The notes beneath the pieces were generated by a model that was not told where the DNA came from, ran no database searches, and was given only the letters and a program-made list of their open reading frames with translations. A DNA stretch of 64,000 nt, from NCBI GenBank assembly GCA_963830775.1, contig CAWHNT010000047.1:310001-374000 (forward strand), given 5' to 3'. Both the position numbers and the translations under genes were made by a program. Numbering within the stretch: position 1 is the first letter of the stretch; each line of letters starts with the position of its first letter. Below, piece by piece: positions 33,371 through 42,265 of this stretch. This DNA is from CAWHNT01 sp963830775. GTDB taxonomy: Bacteria; Pseudomonadota; Alphaproteobacteria; Geminicoccales; Geminicoccaceae.

Positions 33371-33655
33371 CGGCAGGTCGTCTCCAGGGTACCAAAGCAG
33401 CAGGCGACCCTTGGCACCGGGCAGGCCGGGGTGTCTGTTGCATGCCGGAGACATATGCGCCGGAACTGGACCCGTCACCACCCGGCCGGGAGGTTCGGCC
33501 GCACATCCGGTTGTCACGTGTGATCCCGGCCTCTAGACAAAACCGCAACTTGAGGAGGCCGGCCGTCCATGACGGTTCGGCGGGCCCGCGGACCGGGTCA
33601 GCGTCGAGCACCGCTCTCGTGGCCGGAAGCCGTGCTGCCCGGGCTAGCTTTACGT

Positions 33656-33660
33656 GGAGG
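33656..33660 (+). promoter_or_regulatory. Ribosome binding site that fixes the barrel-gene start
   Basis: GGAGG four bases before the ATG at 33665. It favours this start over the ATG at 33569, and the signal peptide begins exactly here. Confidence 0.7.
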
Positions 33661-33664
33661 AAGA

Positions 33665-34924
33665 ATGCGCGCGAATTCCAGCCGGATCGCGAGTCTCTTG
33701 TTGCTGACGAGCGCGCTCGCGCTCCCGGGGCTTGCGTTCGCGCAGTCGGCGGACCCCAACCCCAACGTTGCGGTCCAGAACCGGCCGCGGCCCGACTACG
33801 ATCCGATCGGCCTGCGCGCAGGCAGCTTCTTCTTCTATCCGGAGCTGACGCTCTCGGGCCTCTACGACGACAACGTGTTCGCTGCCGACGACGACGAGGA
33901 GAGCGATCTCGCCGCCCTCCTCTCGCCGCGGCTTCGAGCGGCGTCGGACTTCAGCCGTCATTCGCTCACCTTGGATGTCGGCGCCGAGCTTGCCCGTTAC
34001 CAGGACAATGACGAGCTGGACTACGAAGACTTCTACGCTCTGACCGGTGGTCGGCTTGACATCACGCGCGAGGACATTCTCAGTGCCGATCTCGGCGTGA
34101 AGCGGCTGCACGAGGATCCGTCCGATCCGGATGCCAGTGACGGCGACGATGATGTGACCAAATTCTGGCAGGACACTGCCAGTTTGAGCTATCGTAAGAA
34201 CTTCGCTCGCTTCTTCACGGTCCTGGGCGGCGATTTCGCTCGCTACGACTTCGAGGACACGGACGACACCAACGAAGACGATCGCGACCGCAACCAGTAT
34301 GCCGGTCGGCTCCGGGTCGGTTACGAGATCTCGCCGCGGCTGGCAGCGTTCGTGCAGGGCCTCTACGACATCCGGCGCTACGACGAGACGCCGGACGATC
34401 AGGGCCGGGATCGCGACTCGGAAGGCTACTCGTTTCGGGCCGGCACCGAGATCGACATCACCAGCATCCTCTTCGGCGAAGTCGGCTTCGGCTACACCAG
34501 CCGGACCTATGACGACGACGACCTCGATTCGGTCAATGGCTTCGGCTTCGGCGGCAAGCTCACCTGGAACGTGACGCCTCTTACGACCATCGGGCTCGAT
34601 GCCGAAGGCGAGATCCAGGAGACCACGGTCGGTGAAGGTAACAACGAGGCCAGCGCCAACTTCCAGAAGAAGGTGATTCTGGACGTCAATCACGAGCTTC
34701 TGCGCAATGTTCTGCTGAACGGCAACGTCGGCTATATCCGCGACGACTTCGAGGGTATCGACCGCACCGACAACACGCTGCGAGCGGGGGCCGGCGTATC
34801 TTACCTGCTGAACCGCCATCTTTCGCTCGATGCAACGTACGACTTCAGCACGCGCGACTCGGACGAGAACGACGAGGAGTACACCCGCAACCGTTTCCTC
34901 GTCGGCATAACCGGCAAGCTGTGA
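33665..34924 (+). CDS. Acidic outer-membrane beta-barrel protein (exopolysaccharide-associated type)
   Basis: About 419 residues. The signal peptide is MRANSSRIASLLLLTSALAL with cleavage after AFA. The mature protein is built of alternating amphipathic strands with aromatic girdles (SFFFYPELTLSGLYDDNVFA) and ends in FLVGITGKL, matching the BBP2-like outer-membrane family often found beside capsule or exopolysaccharide export genes. It is unusually acidic: clusters such as ADDDEES, DTNEDDRDRN, YDDDDLDS and DSDENDEEY recur between strands. The Wza-like lipoprotein gene follows about 130 bases later, which supports a role in polysaccharide passage or attachment. The polymer is not known. Confidence 0.8.
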   Translation: MRANSSRIASLLLLTSALALPGLAFAQSADPNPNVAVQNRPRPDYDPIGLRAGSFFFYPELTLSGLYDDNVFAADDDEESDLAALLSPRLRAASDFSRHSLTLDVGAELARYQDNDELDYEDFYALTGGRLDITREDILSADLGVKRLHEDPSDPDASDGDDDVTKFWQDTASLSYRKNFARFFTVLGGDFARYDFEDTDDTNEDDRDRNQYAGRLRVGYEISPRLAAFVQGLYDIRRYDETPDDQGRDRDSEGYSFRAGTEIDITSILFGEVGFGYTSRTYDDDDLDSVNGFGFGGKLTWNVTPLTTIGLDAEGEIQETTVGEGNNEASANFQKKVILDVNHELLRNVLLNGNVGYIRDDFEGIDRTDNTLRAGAGVSYLLNRHLSLDATYDFSTRDSDENDEEYTRNRFLVGITGKL

Positions 34925-35052
34925 CGCAAGGTGCTGGCCGAAATCGAGGCTGCTGCTTGCTCCCAAGGTTCGTCACTGGCATGAGTTAGGCGGGTCGGCG
35001 CTGGCGAGGCCGGCCCCAACTCGGCTGTCGGTTGAATGGAGACCGCGTGTCA

Positions 35053-35658
35053 ATGATCGGGTCCAGGGCGCGTGCGCTCTTCTTCACGTTCGTTCTCAGC
35101 CTGAGCCTGGTCGGCTGCGGCAGCGGTGCGGGCACCGCGCCGTCACCGCTGTCGGCCGGCGCCACGGGAGCAGGCAGTGTCGAGACGCCAGAGGTGGTGG
35201 CCTCGGTCTACAAGCTGGGGCCGGCCGACCGGATCAAGATCACCGTCTTCAACCACACCGACCTGTCGGGCGAGTTCAGCCTCGACGGTGCCGGCAACTT
35301 CGCCCTGCCGCTGATCGGCGAAGTGCAGGGGGGCGGGCTCACCAGCCGCGAGCTGGAGCAGCGCATCCAGGACCGTCTCAAGGATGGCTACCTGATCGAC
35401 CCGCAGGTCAGCATCGAGGTGATGAACTACCGGCCGTTCTACATCCTGGGCGAAGTGAAGACGCCGGGCTCCTATCCCTACGTCGACAACATGAACATCC
35501 TCAACGCCGTGGCCCTCGCGGGCGGCTTCACCTACCGGGCCAAGCAGAACGCGTTCATGCTCCAGCGCGGCGGCTCCAACAGCGAGGCGGTGACGGTGAA
35601 CGGCTCGCAGTCCCTGCTGCCCGGTGACATCGTGACGGTGCAGGAGCGGTTCTTCTGA
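35053..35658 (+). CDS. Polysaccharide export lipoprotein (Wza/OtnA-like)
   Basis: A short polysaccharide-export protein of about 200 residues. The signal segment ends LSLSLVGCGSG with the lipidated Cys22. A Poly_export domain follows (YKLGPADRIKITVFNHTDL, FALPLIGEV), then one SLBB repeat (YILGEVKTPGSYPYVDNMN, LNAVALAGGF). It is much shorter than E. coli Wza and lacks its C-terminal outer-membrane helix, like the outer-membrane export lipoproteins of alphaproteobacterial exopolysaccharide systems. An ATG at 35032 adds seven residues and is also possible. It probably pairs with the acidic barrel just upstream. No Wzc-like kinase or polymerase lies in the window. Confidence 0.88.
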   Translation: MIGSRARALFFTFVLSLSLVGCGSGAGTAPSPLSAGATGAGSVETPEVVASVYKLGPADRIKITVFNHTDLSGEFSLDGAGNFALPLIGEVQGGGLTSRELEQRIQDRLKDGYLIDPQVSIEVMNYRPFYILGEVKTPGSYPYVDNMNILNAVALAGGFTYRAKQNAFMLQRGGSNSEAVTVNGSQSLLPGDIVTVQERFF

Positions 35659-35692
35659 GCGGCTGTTCCGTCCTCGGCATGGGCTGAGCCCC

Positions 35693-37015
35693 TTGCCCGG
35701 CTGGCTCAAGGCGCTCCGGGTCTATACCGAGAAGCCGGTCCTCGTGGTCCTGGCCCTGGGTTTCGCGAGCGGCCTGCCGCTGGCGCTGACCGGGGCCACG
35801 CTGACCTTCTGGCTTGCGGAAGCCGGGGTCGAGATCAGCGTCATCGGCTTCTTCGCCTGGGTCGGCATCGCCTATGGCTGGAAGTTCCTCTGGGCGCCGG
35901 TCCTGGACCGGCTGAGCCTTCCGTTCATCACCAGCGCACTCGGTCGCCGGCGGGGCTGGCTGATCCTGATCCAGGTGCTGCTGGCTCTGGCCATCTTGGC
36001 GCTGGGCCGTTCGGACCCCGGCATCGATCTCGGGGCCACCGTGTTCTGGGCCGTCGTGGTGGCGTTCCTCTCGGCCAGCCAGGACATCGTGATCGACGCC
36101 TACCGGGTCGAGATCCTGGAGGAGCGGCAGCAGGGTGCGGGGGCCGCCGCCGTCACGGTGGGCTATCGCGTGGCGATGCTGGCCTCGGGTGCGGGCGCCC
36201 TCGTCCTGGCCGACCAGTATGGCTGGCTCGCCGCCTACGCCGTGATGGCGGCCCTGCTCGCGGTCGGTGCCGCGGCCGTCCTTCTCTACGGCGAGCCCGC
36301 CGGTTCGGCCGCGGCGGTGGCCGGCACGCGTCGCGACCCGGCAGGCTGGCTGAAGCAGGCGGTGGTCGAGCCCTTCGCCGAATTCTTTGCCCGCAACGGT
36401 GCCGGCACCGCCGTCCTGATCCTTCTCTTCATCGTTCTCTACAAGGTCGGCGATGCGCTCCTGGGCGCCATCACCAGCCCGTTCTATGTGAGCCTCGGCT
36501 TCGCGAAGCCGGAGGTGGCGACCATCGTGAAGACCTACGGTCTCGCCGCGACCCTGGCCGGCGTGCTTGCCGGCGGTGCGGTCGTGCGCGCGGTCGGACT
36601 TCTGCGGGGCTTGTGGGTCTGCGGCATAGCACAGATGCTGTCGAACCTGATCTACATCGCCCAGGTGCAGGCGGGCCACGACCCGGTGATGCTCGACGCT
36701 GACCATCACGGTCGAGAACCTGACCGGGGGCATGGGTACGGCAGCGTTCGTGGCCTACCTGAGCTCGCCTCTGCAACCTCAACTACACGGCGACCCAGTA
36801 CGCGCTGCTCTCCTCCTTCATGGCACAGGCGAGGACACTCCTCGCGGGCTTCGCCGGGGTGATCCAGCAGGAGGTCGGCTGGACCGCAGTTCTTCGTCTT
36901 CACCACCGCCGCCGCCGTGCCGGCCCTGGTTCTGCTCCTCTGGCTCCAGCGCCGCACCAGCCAGGGTTCTGCCGGCGAGCCGCCGCTTGCATCCCGGACC
37001 ATCGCCGAAGCCTGA
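35693..37015 (+). CDS. AmpG-like MFS permease (muropeptide transporter type), several frame breaks
   Basis: A major-facilitator protein of the AmpG branch, which imports anhydro-muropeptides for peptidoglycan recycling. TTG at 35693 opens the frame; helix 1 is VLVVLALGFASGLPLALTGA, the usual AmpG start, and SASQDIVIDAYRVEILEERQQG matches the conserved loop between helices 4 and 5. From about 36700 the 3' end is split over three frames: TITVENLTGGMGTAAFVAY, then NLNYTATQYALLSSFMAQ, then FFVFTTAAAVPALVLLLWL, ending at the TGA 37013-37015. All are recognisable AmpG C-terminal pieces. Pairing with the penicillin-binding protein gene next door fits cell-wall turnover. Confidence 0.85.
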
Positions 37016-37020
37016 CCAGC

Positions 37021-38872
37021 TCAGTCGTCGACACCTGGGGGCGGCCGCGGCCGACGGTCACTGTGGATGTTGGCCATGAGATGGCGCCATTGCTCCGCCG
37101 GGAGCGAGCCGCCGGTGACGCCGCGCATCGGCCGGTTGGCGTCCTGGCCGACCCAGATCACGCCCACGAGCTCGCCCGTGTAGCCCGCGAACCAGGCATC
37201 GCGGCTGTCCTGGCTGGTGCCGGTCTTGCCGGCGGCGCGGCGGTCGAAGGCGGCGCGCTCGGCCGTGCCGCGGCGCATGGCCTCGCGCAGCATGCCGTTG
37301 AGCGAGCGCACGGTCCTGCTGCTCAGCACCCGCCGCTGCGGCGGCGGCGGGCGCCAGTAGAGGACGCGGGCGGAGCGGTCCTGGACCGCCACGAGGCCGA
37401 ACGGCTCGACCGCGTAGCCGCCATTGGCGAGGACCGCATAGGCCCGGGACAGCTCGATCGGGGTCACGAGATCCACACCCAGCGGCAGGCTCGGCCGGTC
37501 GAAGAGCGGTGAGCTGATCCCCATGCTCCGGGCCACGTCGATGATCCGGTCCTGGCCGATCTTGCCGGCGAGACGGACGGTGGCCGCGTTCCGCGACTCG
37601 GCCAGGGCCGTGACCAGCGGGATGCGGCCCCGATAACGGTCGTCGAAGTTGCGCGGCCAGGGCTTCCCGTCGATCCGGATCGGGGTGTCCTCGATCAGGG
37701 TGTCGGGGGTGTTCCCCGCCTCCAGAGCCGCCGCGTAGACGATCGGCTTGAAGGCCGAGGCCGGCTGGCGCCGGGCCTGGGCCGCGCGGTTGAACTGGCT
37801 CTGCTGATAGTTCACGCCGCCCACCATCGCCCGGACGGCACCGTCGGTGCCGAGCACCAGGATCGCCGCCTCGGTGGCACCCAAGGTCCGTCCGGCCTCG
37901 ACCAGCCGGGCGGCTGCGAGCTGGGCATAGACCTGGGCCAGCGGGTCGAGGGTCAAGATCAGCCGGCGCGGCTCGCCGGGGGGAAGGTGGAGGGCCAGGA
38001 TCTCGGCCCTGAGCCAGTCGCGCAGATAGCCGGGCGCCACGCGCGGAACGTTGCGGTCGCCCGTGCGCAGCTTCGTCAGCGGCCGGCTGCGCCAGGTTCG
38101 CACCAGCCGGTCGTGCATGGCGGGCAGAAGCAGCTCGCGGTTCCGCAGCGTGTCCAGCACGAGGCGGGCACGCCGGTGGGCCGCTCCGACGTCGCTGACC
38201 GGGTTCCACTCGCGCGGTCGGGGGATCATCCCCACCAGCATGGCGGCCTGGTAGCGGTTCAGGTCCCGGGCACGCACGCCGAAATAGTGGCGGGCCGCCT
38301 GCTCGATGCCGGTGAGGCCTTGGCCGAAATGGATCCGGTTCAGATAGAGCTCGAGGATCTGGTCCTTGCTCAGCACCAGCTCGAGCTTGATCGCCAGCGC
38401 TATCTCGCGGGCCTTGCGGGCGAGCGTGCGATCCTGGCTCAGGAACACGGCACGGGCAACCTGCTGGGTGAGCGTGCTCCCGCCGCCGGCACGGCTGCCG
38501 CCGACCAGCCCGTGCGCGTAGCCGGCCGCAGCCCGTGCCAGCGTGATGGGATCGAAGCCCGGATGCCAGCGGAAGCGGCGGTCCTCCATCTCCACCAGGG
38601 TCTGGCCGACAAAGTCCGGCAGCGAGGCCAGGTCGATCGGGATCGGGAACTGCTCGGCACGGAACTCGAGCGCCCCATCCGGCTTCAGCTCCACCTCGAC
38701 CGACGGCCGGCGGATCATCTCGCGCATCTGGCCGATCGTCGGCAGGCTGCGGTCGATCCAGAACACGAGCAGCAGGAAGAGCGCTGCAGAGCCCGGCCAC
38801 GCAGCCGATCAGCCACCAGCGCACGCGCGGTGGCGCCACGGTGGCCTGCCCGAACTCCTCGGTTCCGATCAT
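37021..38872 (-). CDS. Class A penicillin-binding protein (transglycosylase/transpeptidase), frameshift near 38785
   Basis: A bifunctional peptidoglycan synthase of about 615 residues. The N-terminus (MIGTEEFGQATVAPPRVRWW) and membrane anchor are in one frame. After a break near 38785 the second frame carries the GT51 transglycosylase with catalytic Glu in VEMEDRRFRWHPGFD, GGSTLTQQVARAVFL, and LNRIHFGQGLTGIEQAA. It then carries the transpeptidase with Ser in PASAFKPIVY, the S-x-N triad as ESRNAA, and KTGTS. All catalytic motifs are present. It extends glycan strands and cross-links them at the periplasmic face. It converges on the AmpG-like gene. Confidence 0.92.
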
Positions 38873-38967
38873 GCGCCCTGAGGTTGTGCTCTCGCCAGCG
38901 ACCCCAGCTTGCCGTGACCTGCGGCGCGCGGCTAGGGTTTGATCGTCAGAGGAGCAGGGCAGGGCCG

Positions 38968-39846
38968 ATGGGTGCTGGCGGGGACAGGATCAAGCACGCC
39001 TTCATCTGGCCGGCCGTGCTCCTGGTGCTGGCCGTGACCCTGTTCCCGCTCGTCTATTCGCTCTCGATCAGCTTCCAGCAGGTGCGCCTGGTGCCGCCCT
39101 CGCCGCCGCGGTTCGTGGGCCTCGCCAACTACACCACGCTCCTGAGCCAGGCACGCTTCTGGCAGGTGCTGGGCAACACGGCCTTCCTCGCGGTTGTCTC
39201 GGTCGCCATCCAGTACGTGGTGGGATTCGCCCTGGCCCTGGCCCTCTTCGCCAAGGTGCCGGGCGAGCGCCTGTTCCGGATCGGCTTCCTGATGCCGATG
39301 CTGATGGCGCCGGTGGCCGTGGCGCTGATCTGGCGGATGCTGTTCCACTCCACGCTCGGGCCGATCAACGACTTCTTCACCGCATTGGGCCTGCCCAACC
39401 TGCCATTCCTCACCGATTCCACCTGGGCCAGGGCCGCGCTGATCATCGTCGAGGTCTGGCAGTGGACGCCCTTCGTCGTCCTCCTGATGCTGGCCGGGCT
39501 CCAGTCCCTGCCGCAGGACATCTACGAGGCAGCCCGGCTCGAGGACGCCAGCGGCTGGACCCAGTTCTGGACCATCACCTTCCCGCTTCTTCTTCCGCTG
39601 TCGGTCGCCGTGGTCTTCATCCGCCTGATCGAGGCCATGAAGATCGTCGACACCGTCTTCGTCCTCACCGGCGGCGGCCCCGGCATCTCGACCGAGACCC
39701 TGACCCTCTACGCCTATCAGGAGGGCCTGAAGAAGTTCAACCTCGGTTACACGAGTGCCCTGAGCTTCGCCTTCCTCGTCATCGTGGTCGCGGCAGGCAC
39801 GGCCTATCTGGCCCTGCTGAAGCCCCAACTAGACAAGCGGGTCTGA
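38968..39846 (+). CDS. Sugar ABC transporter permease (MalF/UgpA type), orphan
   Basis: A 292-residue inner-membrane permease with six helices. It has the MalF-family start IWPAVLLVLAVTLFPLVYSLSISF and the EAA loop as EAARLEDASGWTQFWTITFPLL, which contacts the ATPase. A CUT1-type sugar or glycerol-phosphate importer is expected. The other components (binding protein, second permease, ATPase) are missing on both sides. The following DNA changes to lower GC with accessory genes, so the rest of the operon may have been lost there. ATG at 38968, with AGGAG about 15 bases upstream. Confidence 0.9.
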   Translation: MGAGGDRIKHAFIWPAVLLVLAVTLFPLVYSLSISFQQVRLVPPSPPRFVGLANYTTLLSQARFWQVLGNTAFLAVVSVAIQYVVGFALALALFAKVPGERLFRIGFLMPMLMAPVAVALIWRMLFHSTLGPINDFFTALGLPNLPFLTDSTWARAALIIVEVWQWTPFVVLLMLAGLQSLPQDIYEAARLEDASGWTQFWTITFPLLLPLSVAVVFIRLIEAMKIVDTVFVLTGGGPGISTETLTLYAYQEGLKKFNLGYTSALSFAFLVIVVAAGTAYLALLKPQLDKRV

Positions 39847-40157
39847 AGCAGCCAAGGCGGCCGCGTTCCTGAGGGTTGATGGAAAAAAGCGAAGATAAGT
39901 GCCCGCAACATCAGGGTTCCGTCGACGACCTAGAGTTGAATATGGGCTCCGTTGATTAACTACAGGCGATAGCTGGCCGTAACATATAATCTCTATTGAT
40001 TCGATAGAGTGATAGGGTTAGAAAAGCCTCTGTGCAGATGAGGACGTGGTCGCTGCTTCTTCCGATCTAAGGGGAGCTGCCGGCCCGAAGTGCCTCTGCC
40101 TGCCGGCAAAATCCCGTTAAGGGCATGGCGCTGCCGCCATCATGGTGAGGCTTTGCG
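39847..40157. other. Gene-free, lower-GC stretch upstream of two small membrane-protein genes
   Basis: No coding frame of credible composition is seen. The stretch is visibly poorer in GC than its neighbours and holds a TATAAT hexamer and a near-palindrome (listed separately), so it is probably the control region of the following genes. Confidence 0.5.
39985..40009 (+). promoter_or_regulatory. Putative -10 hexamer with adjoining palindromic operator
   Basis: TATAAT at 39985-39990 is immediately followed by CTCTATTGATTCGATAGAG at 39991-40009, whose arms CTCTAT and ATAGAG are perfect inverted repeats with partial symmetry inside. A repressor bound here would cover the promoter start site. No good -35 element at 16-18 bases is seen, so activation by another factor or an alternative promoter is possible. 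The nearest downstream gene begins at 40158. Confidence 0.35.
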
Positions 40158-40343
40158 ATGGCACGATTTCGAGATGTTTCCGGCACCCGAACGCGACGCC
40201 GATCGAGCCGCTCGCTCGGCCCGACACGCGGCTCCAGCATGTTCTGGGTGCTTGCCATCATGACGCTTTATGGCGCCATCGGCGCCGTGGTTCAGTTCGG
40301 CACGAATTTGAGCGTGCCGATTCAGGCGGACTTCACGCAATGA
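40158..40343 (+). CDS. Small basic membrane protein (61 aa)
   Basis: The protein has an arginine/serine-rich N-terminus (RFRDVSGTRTRRRSSRS) and one transmembrane helix (FWVLAIMTLYGAIGAVVQF), and a short polar tail. GTGAGG lies about 10 bases before the ATG as a ribosome site. Its stop overlaps the start of the next small gene as ATGA. The family is not recognised. Confidence 0.5.
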   Translation: MARFRDVSGTRTRRRSSRSLGPTRGSSMFWVLAIMTLYGAIGAVVQFGTNLSVPIQADFTQ

Positions 40344-40543
40344 CCCGACTACGACGCGTGGCGCTGATCGCCGGGCTGACGCTCGGTCTCATCGGCGGCG
40401 GCCTGGTGACCACCCTCGGCACCGGCGCCGACCGCCATCTGGTCCGCTACTACTGGTGGAACATCGCCAGCCATCAACCCGGGGAGCGGCCGGGCCTGAC
40501 GCAGGGTTACACCTTGGCCTCGACCGACCGGACTCCGCTCTGA
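40340..40543 (+). CDS. Small membrane protein (67 aa), coupled to the preceding gene
   Basis: An N-terminal helix (LRRVALIAGLTLGLIGGGLV) anchors the protein. It is followed by a short outer part with the aromatic segment HLVRYYWWNIASHQPGE. The ATG at 40340 overlaps the upstream TGA in an ATGA, so the two small proteins are likely made in equal amounts and may form one membrane complex. Not recognised. Its end faces the glutathione transferase gene, five bases away. Confidence 0.5.
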   Translation: MTRLRRVALIAGLTLGLIGGGLVTTLGTGADRHLVRYYWWNIASHQPGERPGLTQGYTLASTDRTPL

Positions 40544-40548
40544 GCGGC

Positions 40549-41163
40549 TCAGACCTGGCGCGGACGGGTCGCCTGCATCGAAGGGCGGGCGTCGAAACGC
40601 TCGAACCAGGCGGCGAGCTGCGGCCGCCCGTTCCGCCACGCGTCGGCGGCGTAGCGGAAGTCGAGATAGCCGAGCGCGCAGCCAATGGTGAGGAGCCCGA
40701 TATCGGGCTCGTCGCCCCGGTTTGCTGCCTCACCCTCCAGCCGGTCGAGGGCACGCCCGATCTTGAGCTTCTGGGCCTGGACCCAGTCCGGCCAGCGTAG
40801 GGCCTCGGGCCGGAGGAAGGTCTCGTAGCGGGTAGCAACGCCCGCATCCATGATGCCGTCGCCCAGTGCCTGCAAGGTCAGCGCCCGCCAGCGCGCGCCG
40901 CCCTCGGCCGGGAACATGGGGCGGCCGCCATGCAGACCGTCCAGGTACTCGCAGATCACCCGTGAGTCGTAGAGAGCCATGCCGTCCTTGGTGACGAGGC
41001 AGGGGATCTTGCCCAGCGGGTTGGCAGCCGAGACCGCGTCGCTGGGGGCCACCGGCGTCAGCACCTCGTCCAGCAGCTCCAGGTGCTCGAACAGCCCGGT
41101 CTCGTGCGCCAGGACCTTGACCTTGCGCCCGAACGGCGAGGCCGGATTGGTGTACAGGCGCAT
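40549..41163 (-). CDS. Glutathione S-transferase family protein
   Basis: A 204-residue cytosolic GST. The N-terminal thioredoxin-like domain begins MRLYTNPASPFGRKVKVLA, with the Ser-Pro-Phe-x-Arg-Lys motif typical of bacterial GSTs, and has NPLGKIPCLV (cis-Pro) and DSRVICEYLD for glutathione binding. The C-terminal helical domain contains LTIGCALGYLDFRY. It conjugates or reduces electrophiles with glutathione. The ATG at 41163 is chosen since the fold begins there; the frame above it is open but non-coding in character. Confidence 0.9.
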   Translation of the reverse strand: MRLYTNPASPFGRKVKVLAHETGLFEHLELLDEVLTPVAPSDAVSAANPLGKIPCLVTKDGMALYDSRVICEYLDGLHGGRPMFPAEGGARWRALTLQALGDGIMDAGVATRYETFLRPEALRWPDWVQAQKLKIGRALDRLEGEAANRGDEPDIGLLTIGCALGYLDFRYAADAWRNGRPQLAAWFERFDARPSMQATRPRQV

Positions 41164-41568
41164 GGTGTTCGGGCCTTCTGGCGAGGTGGGACAACGGCGT
41201 GGTGGTAGCCGGTCGCATCGGATCGGGCTAGCGCCAGCCCAGCTAGGCGGGCTCCCAGAGCAGTCCCGCGGATCATGTCTGGCGAAGGATGGGCTTGACC
41301 GGTCTGGCCTGCTCGCGAGATGTGCAAGCGCGCCAACCCTGAAGGGATCCTGCCCCAGCGACCGCGGTCCATGCCTGAGTGCGACGATCATGCAGTGTTA
41401 GCTGCTGGGGGCCACGCAGTGCCGGAGGCGGGACATGTCGTGGGGTCGTCGGAGGCTTCGAACACCACGTCGCTTGGGTCCACGAAGAGATTTCTGATGT
41501 CACTAAGGAGCAACGCCCGGCCATACCCGAGCAGCCGAGCTTTGGGCGTCTAGGCATGGTGGGAGGGA
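41164..41568. other. Gene-free stretch between GST and IS1
   Basis: Open frames here lack recognisable protein character. The right part probably includes the left end of the IS1-type element, but no inverted repeat could be identified by eye. Confidence 0.4.
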
Positions 41569-41571
41569 GTG

Positions 41572-42262
41572 ATGGACGAACGCCCGTCTGGCTGCCCAGC
41601 GCGCGGTGGCGTGGTGCTTGTGCGGTCGGGTCGTGCCTGCGGCCGACAGCGTTGGCGGTGCAACGGTTGTGGCCGGCAGTTCAGGCGGACCGTGCCACGC
41701 GACAAGCCGGCGGCCCTGAACCGCCAGGCGATCGAGCTCTACTGCTCGGCCCAGCCGATGAACGCGGTGGCCAAGCGGGTCGGCGTCTCGGCCCAGAGCA
41801 TGCTGCGCTGAGACCGGGATCAGGCCCGGCAGCACTGCCCCACGACCGAGCCGACCGGGAGCACGGCCGTCGTGGAGCTCGACGAGGTCTGGCACTTCGT
41901 CGAAAAAAATCCTGCAAGCTCTGGATCTGGAAGGCGTTCGAGCGCGGCACCGGCCGGCTGATCGACTGGGAATGCGGCGACCGCGACCAGGCCACGTTGC
42001 AGCGTCTGCTCAAGCGCCTGGAGCGCTGGGGCGTCCGGCTGTTCTGCACCGACGACTGGGCGCCCTACGCCACAGCGCTGCCCGCCGGCCGGCACTATCT
42101 CGGCAAGGACCAGACTCAGCGCAGCGAGAGCAACAATGCCCGACAACGGCACTGGTTCGCCCGCTGCCGACGCCGTACCTGCGTGGTCTCGCGCTCGGTC
42201 GCGATGGTCGACGCCACCATGGCGCTGTTCGCCTACTACCACTGCAACGGCGGCCCCGAGCA
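41572..42262 (+). mobile_element. IS1-family transposase, broken (nonsense codon, frame change at an A7 run)
   Basis: The N-terminal zinc-ribbon-like part (RWRCNGCGRQFRR) and helix-turn-helix (AVAKRVGVSAQSMLR) are followed at 41809 by TGA where related proteins have Trp. The same frame then resumes (TAVVELDEVWHFVEK) with the first catalytic Asp. At a run of seven A (41904-41910) the match moves to the -1 frame (KKSCKLWIWKAFERGTG) and goes on with TDDWAPYATALP and TQRSESNNARQRHW, ending YYHCNGG. No proper stop follows: the frame runs into the ATP-grasp gene, so the right end of the element is damaged or fused near 42265. Terminal repeats not found. Confidence 0.8.
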
Positions 42263-42265
42263 AGC

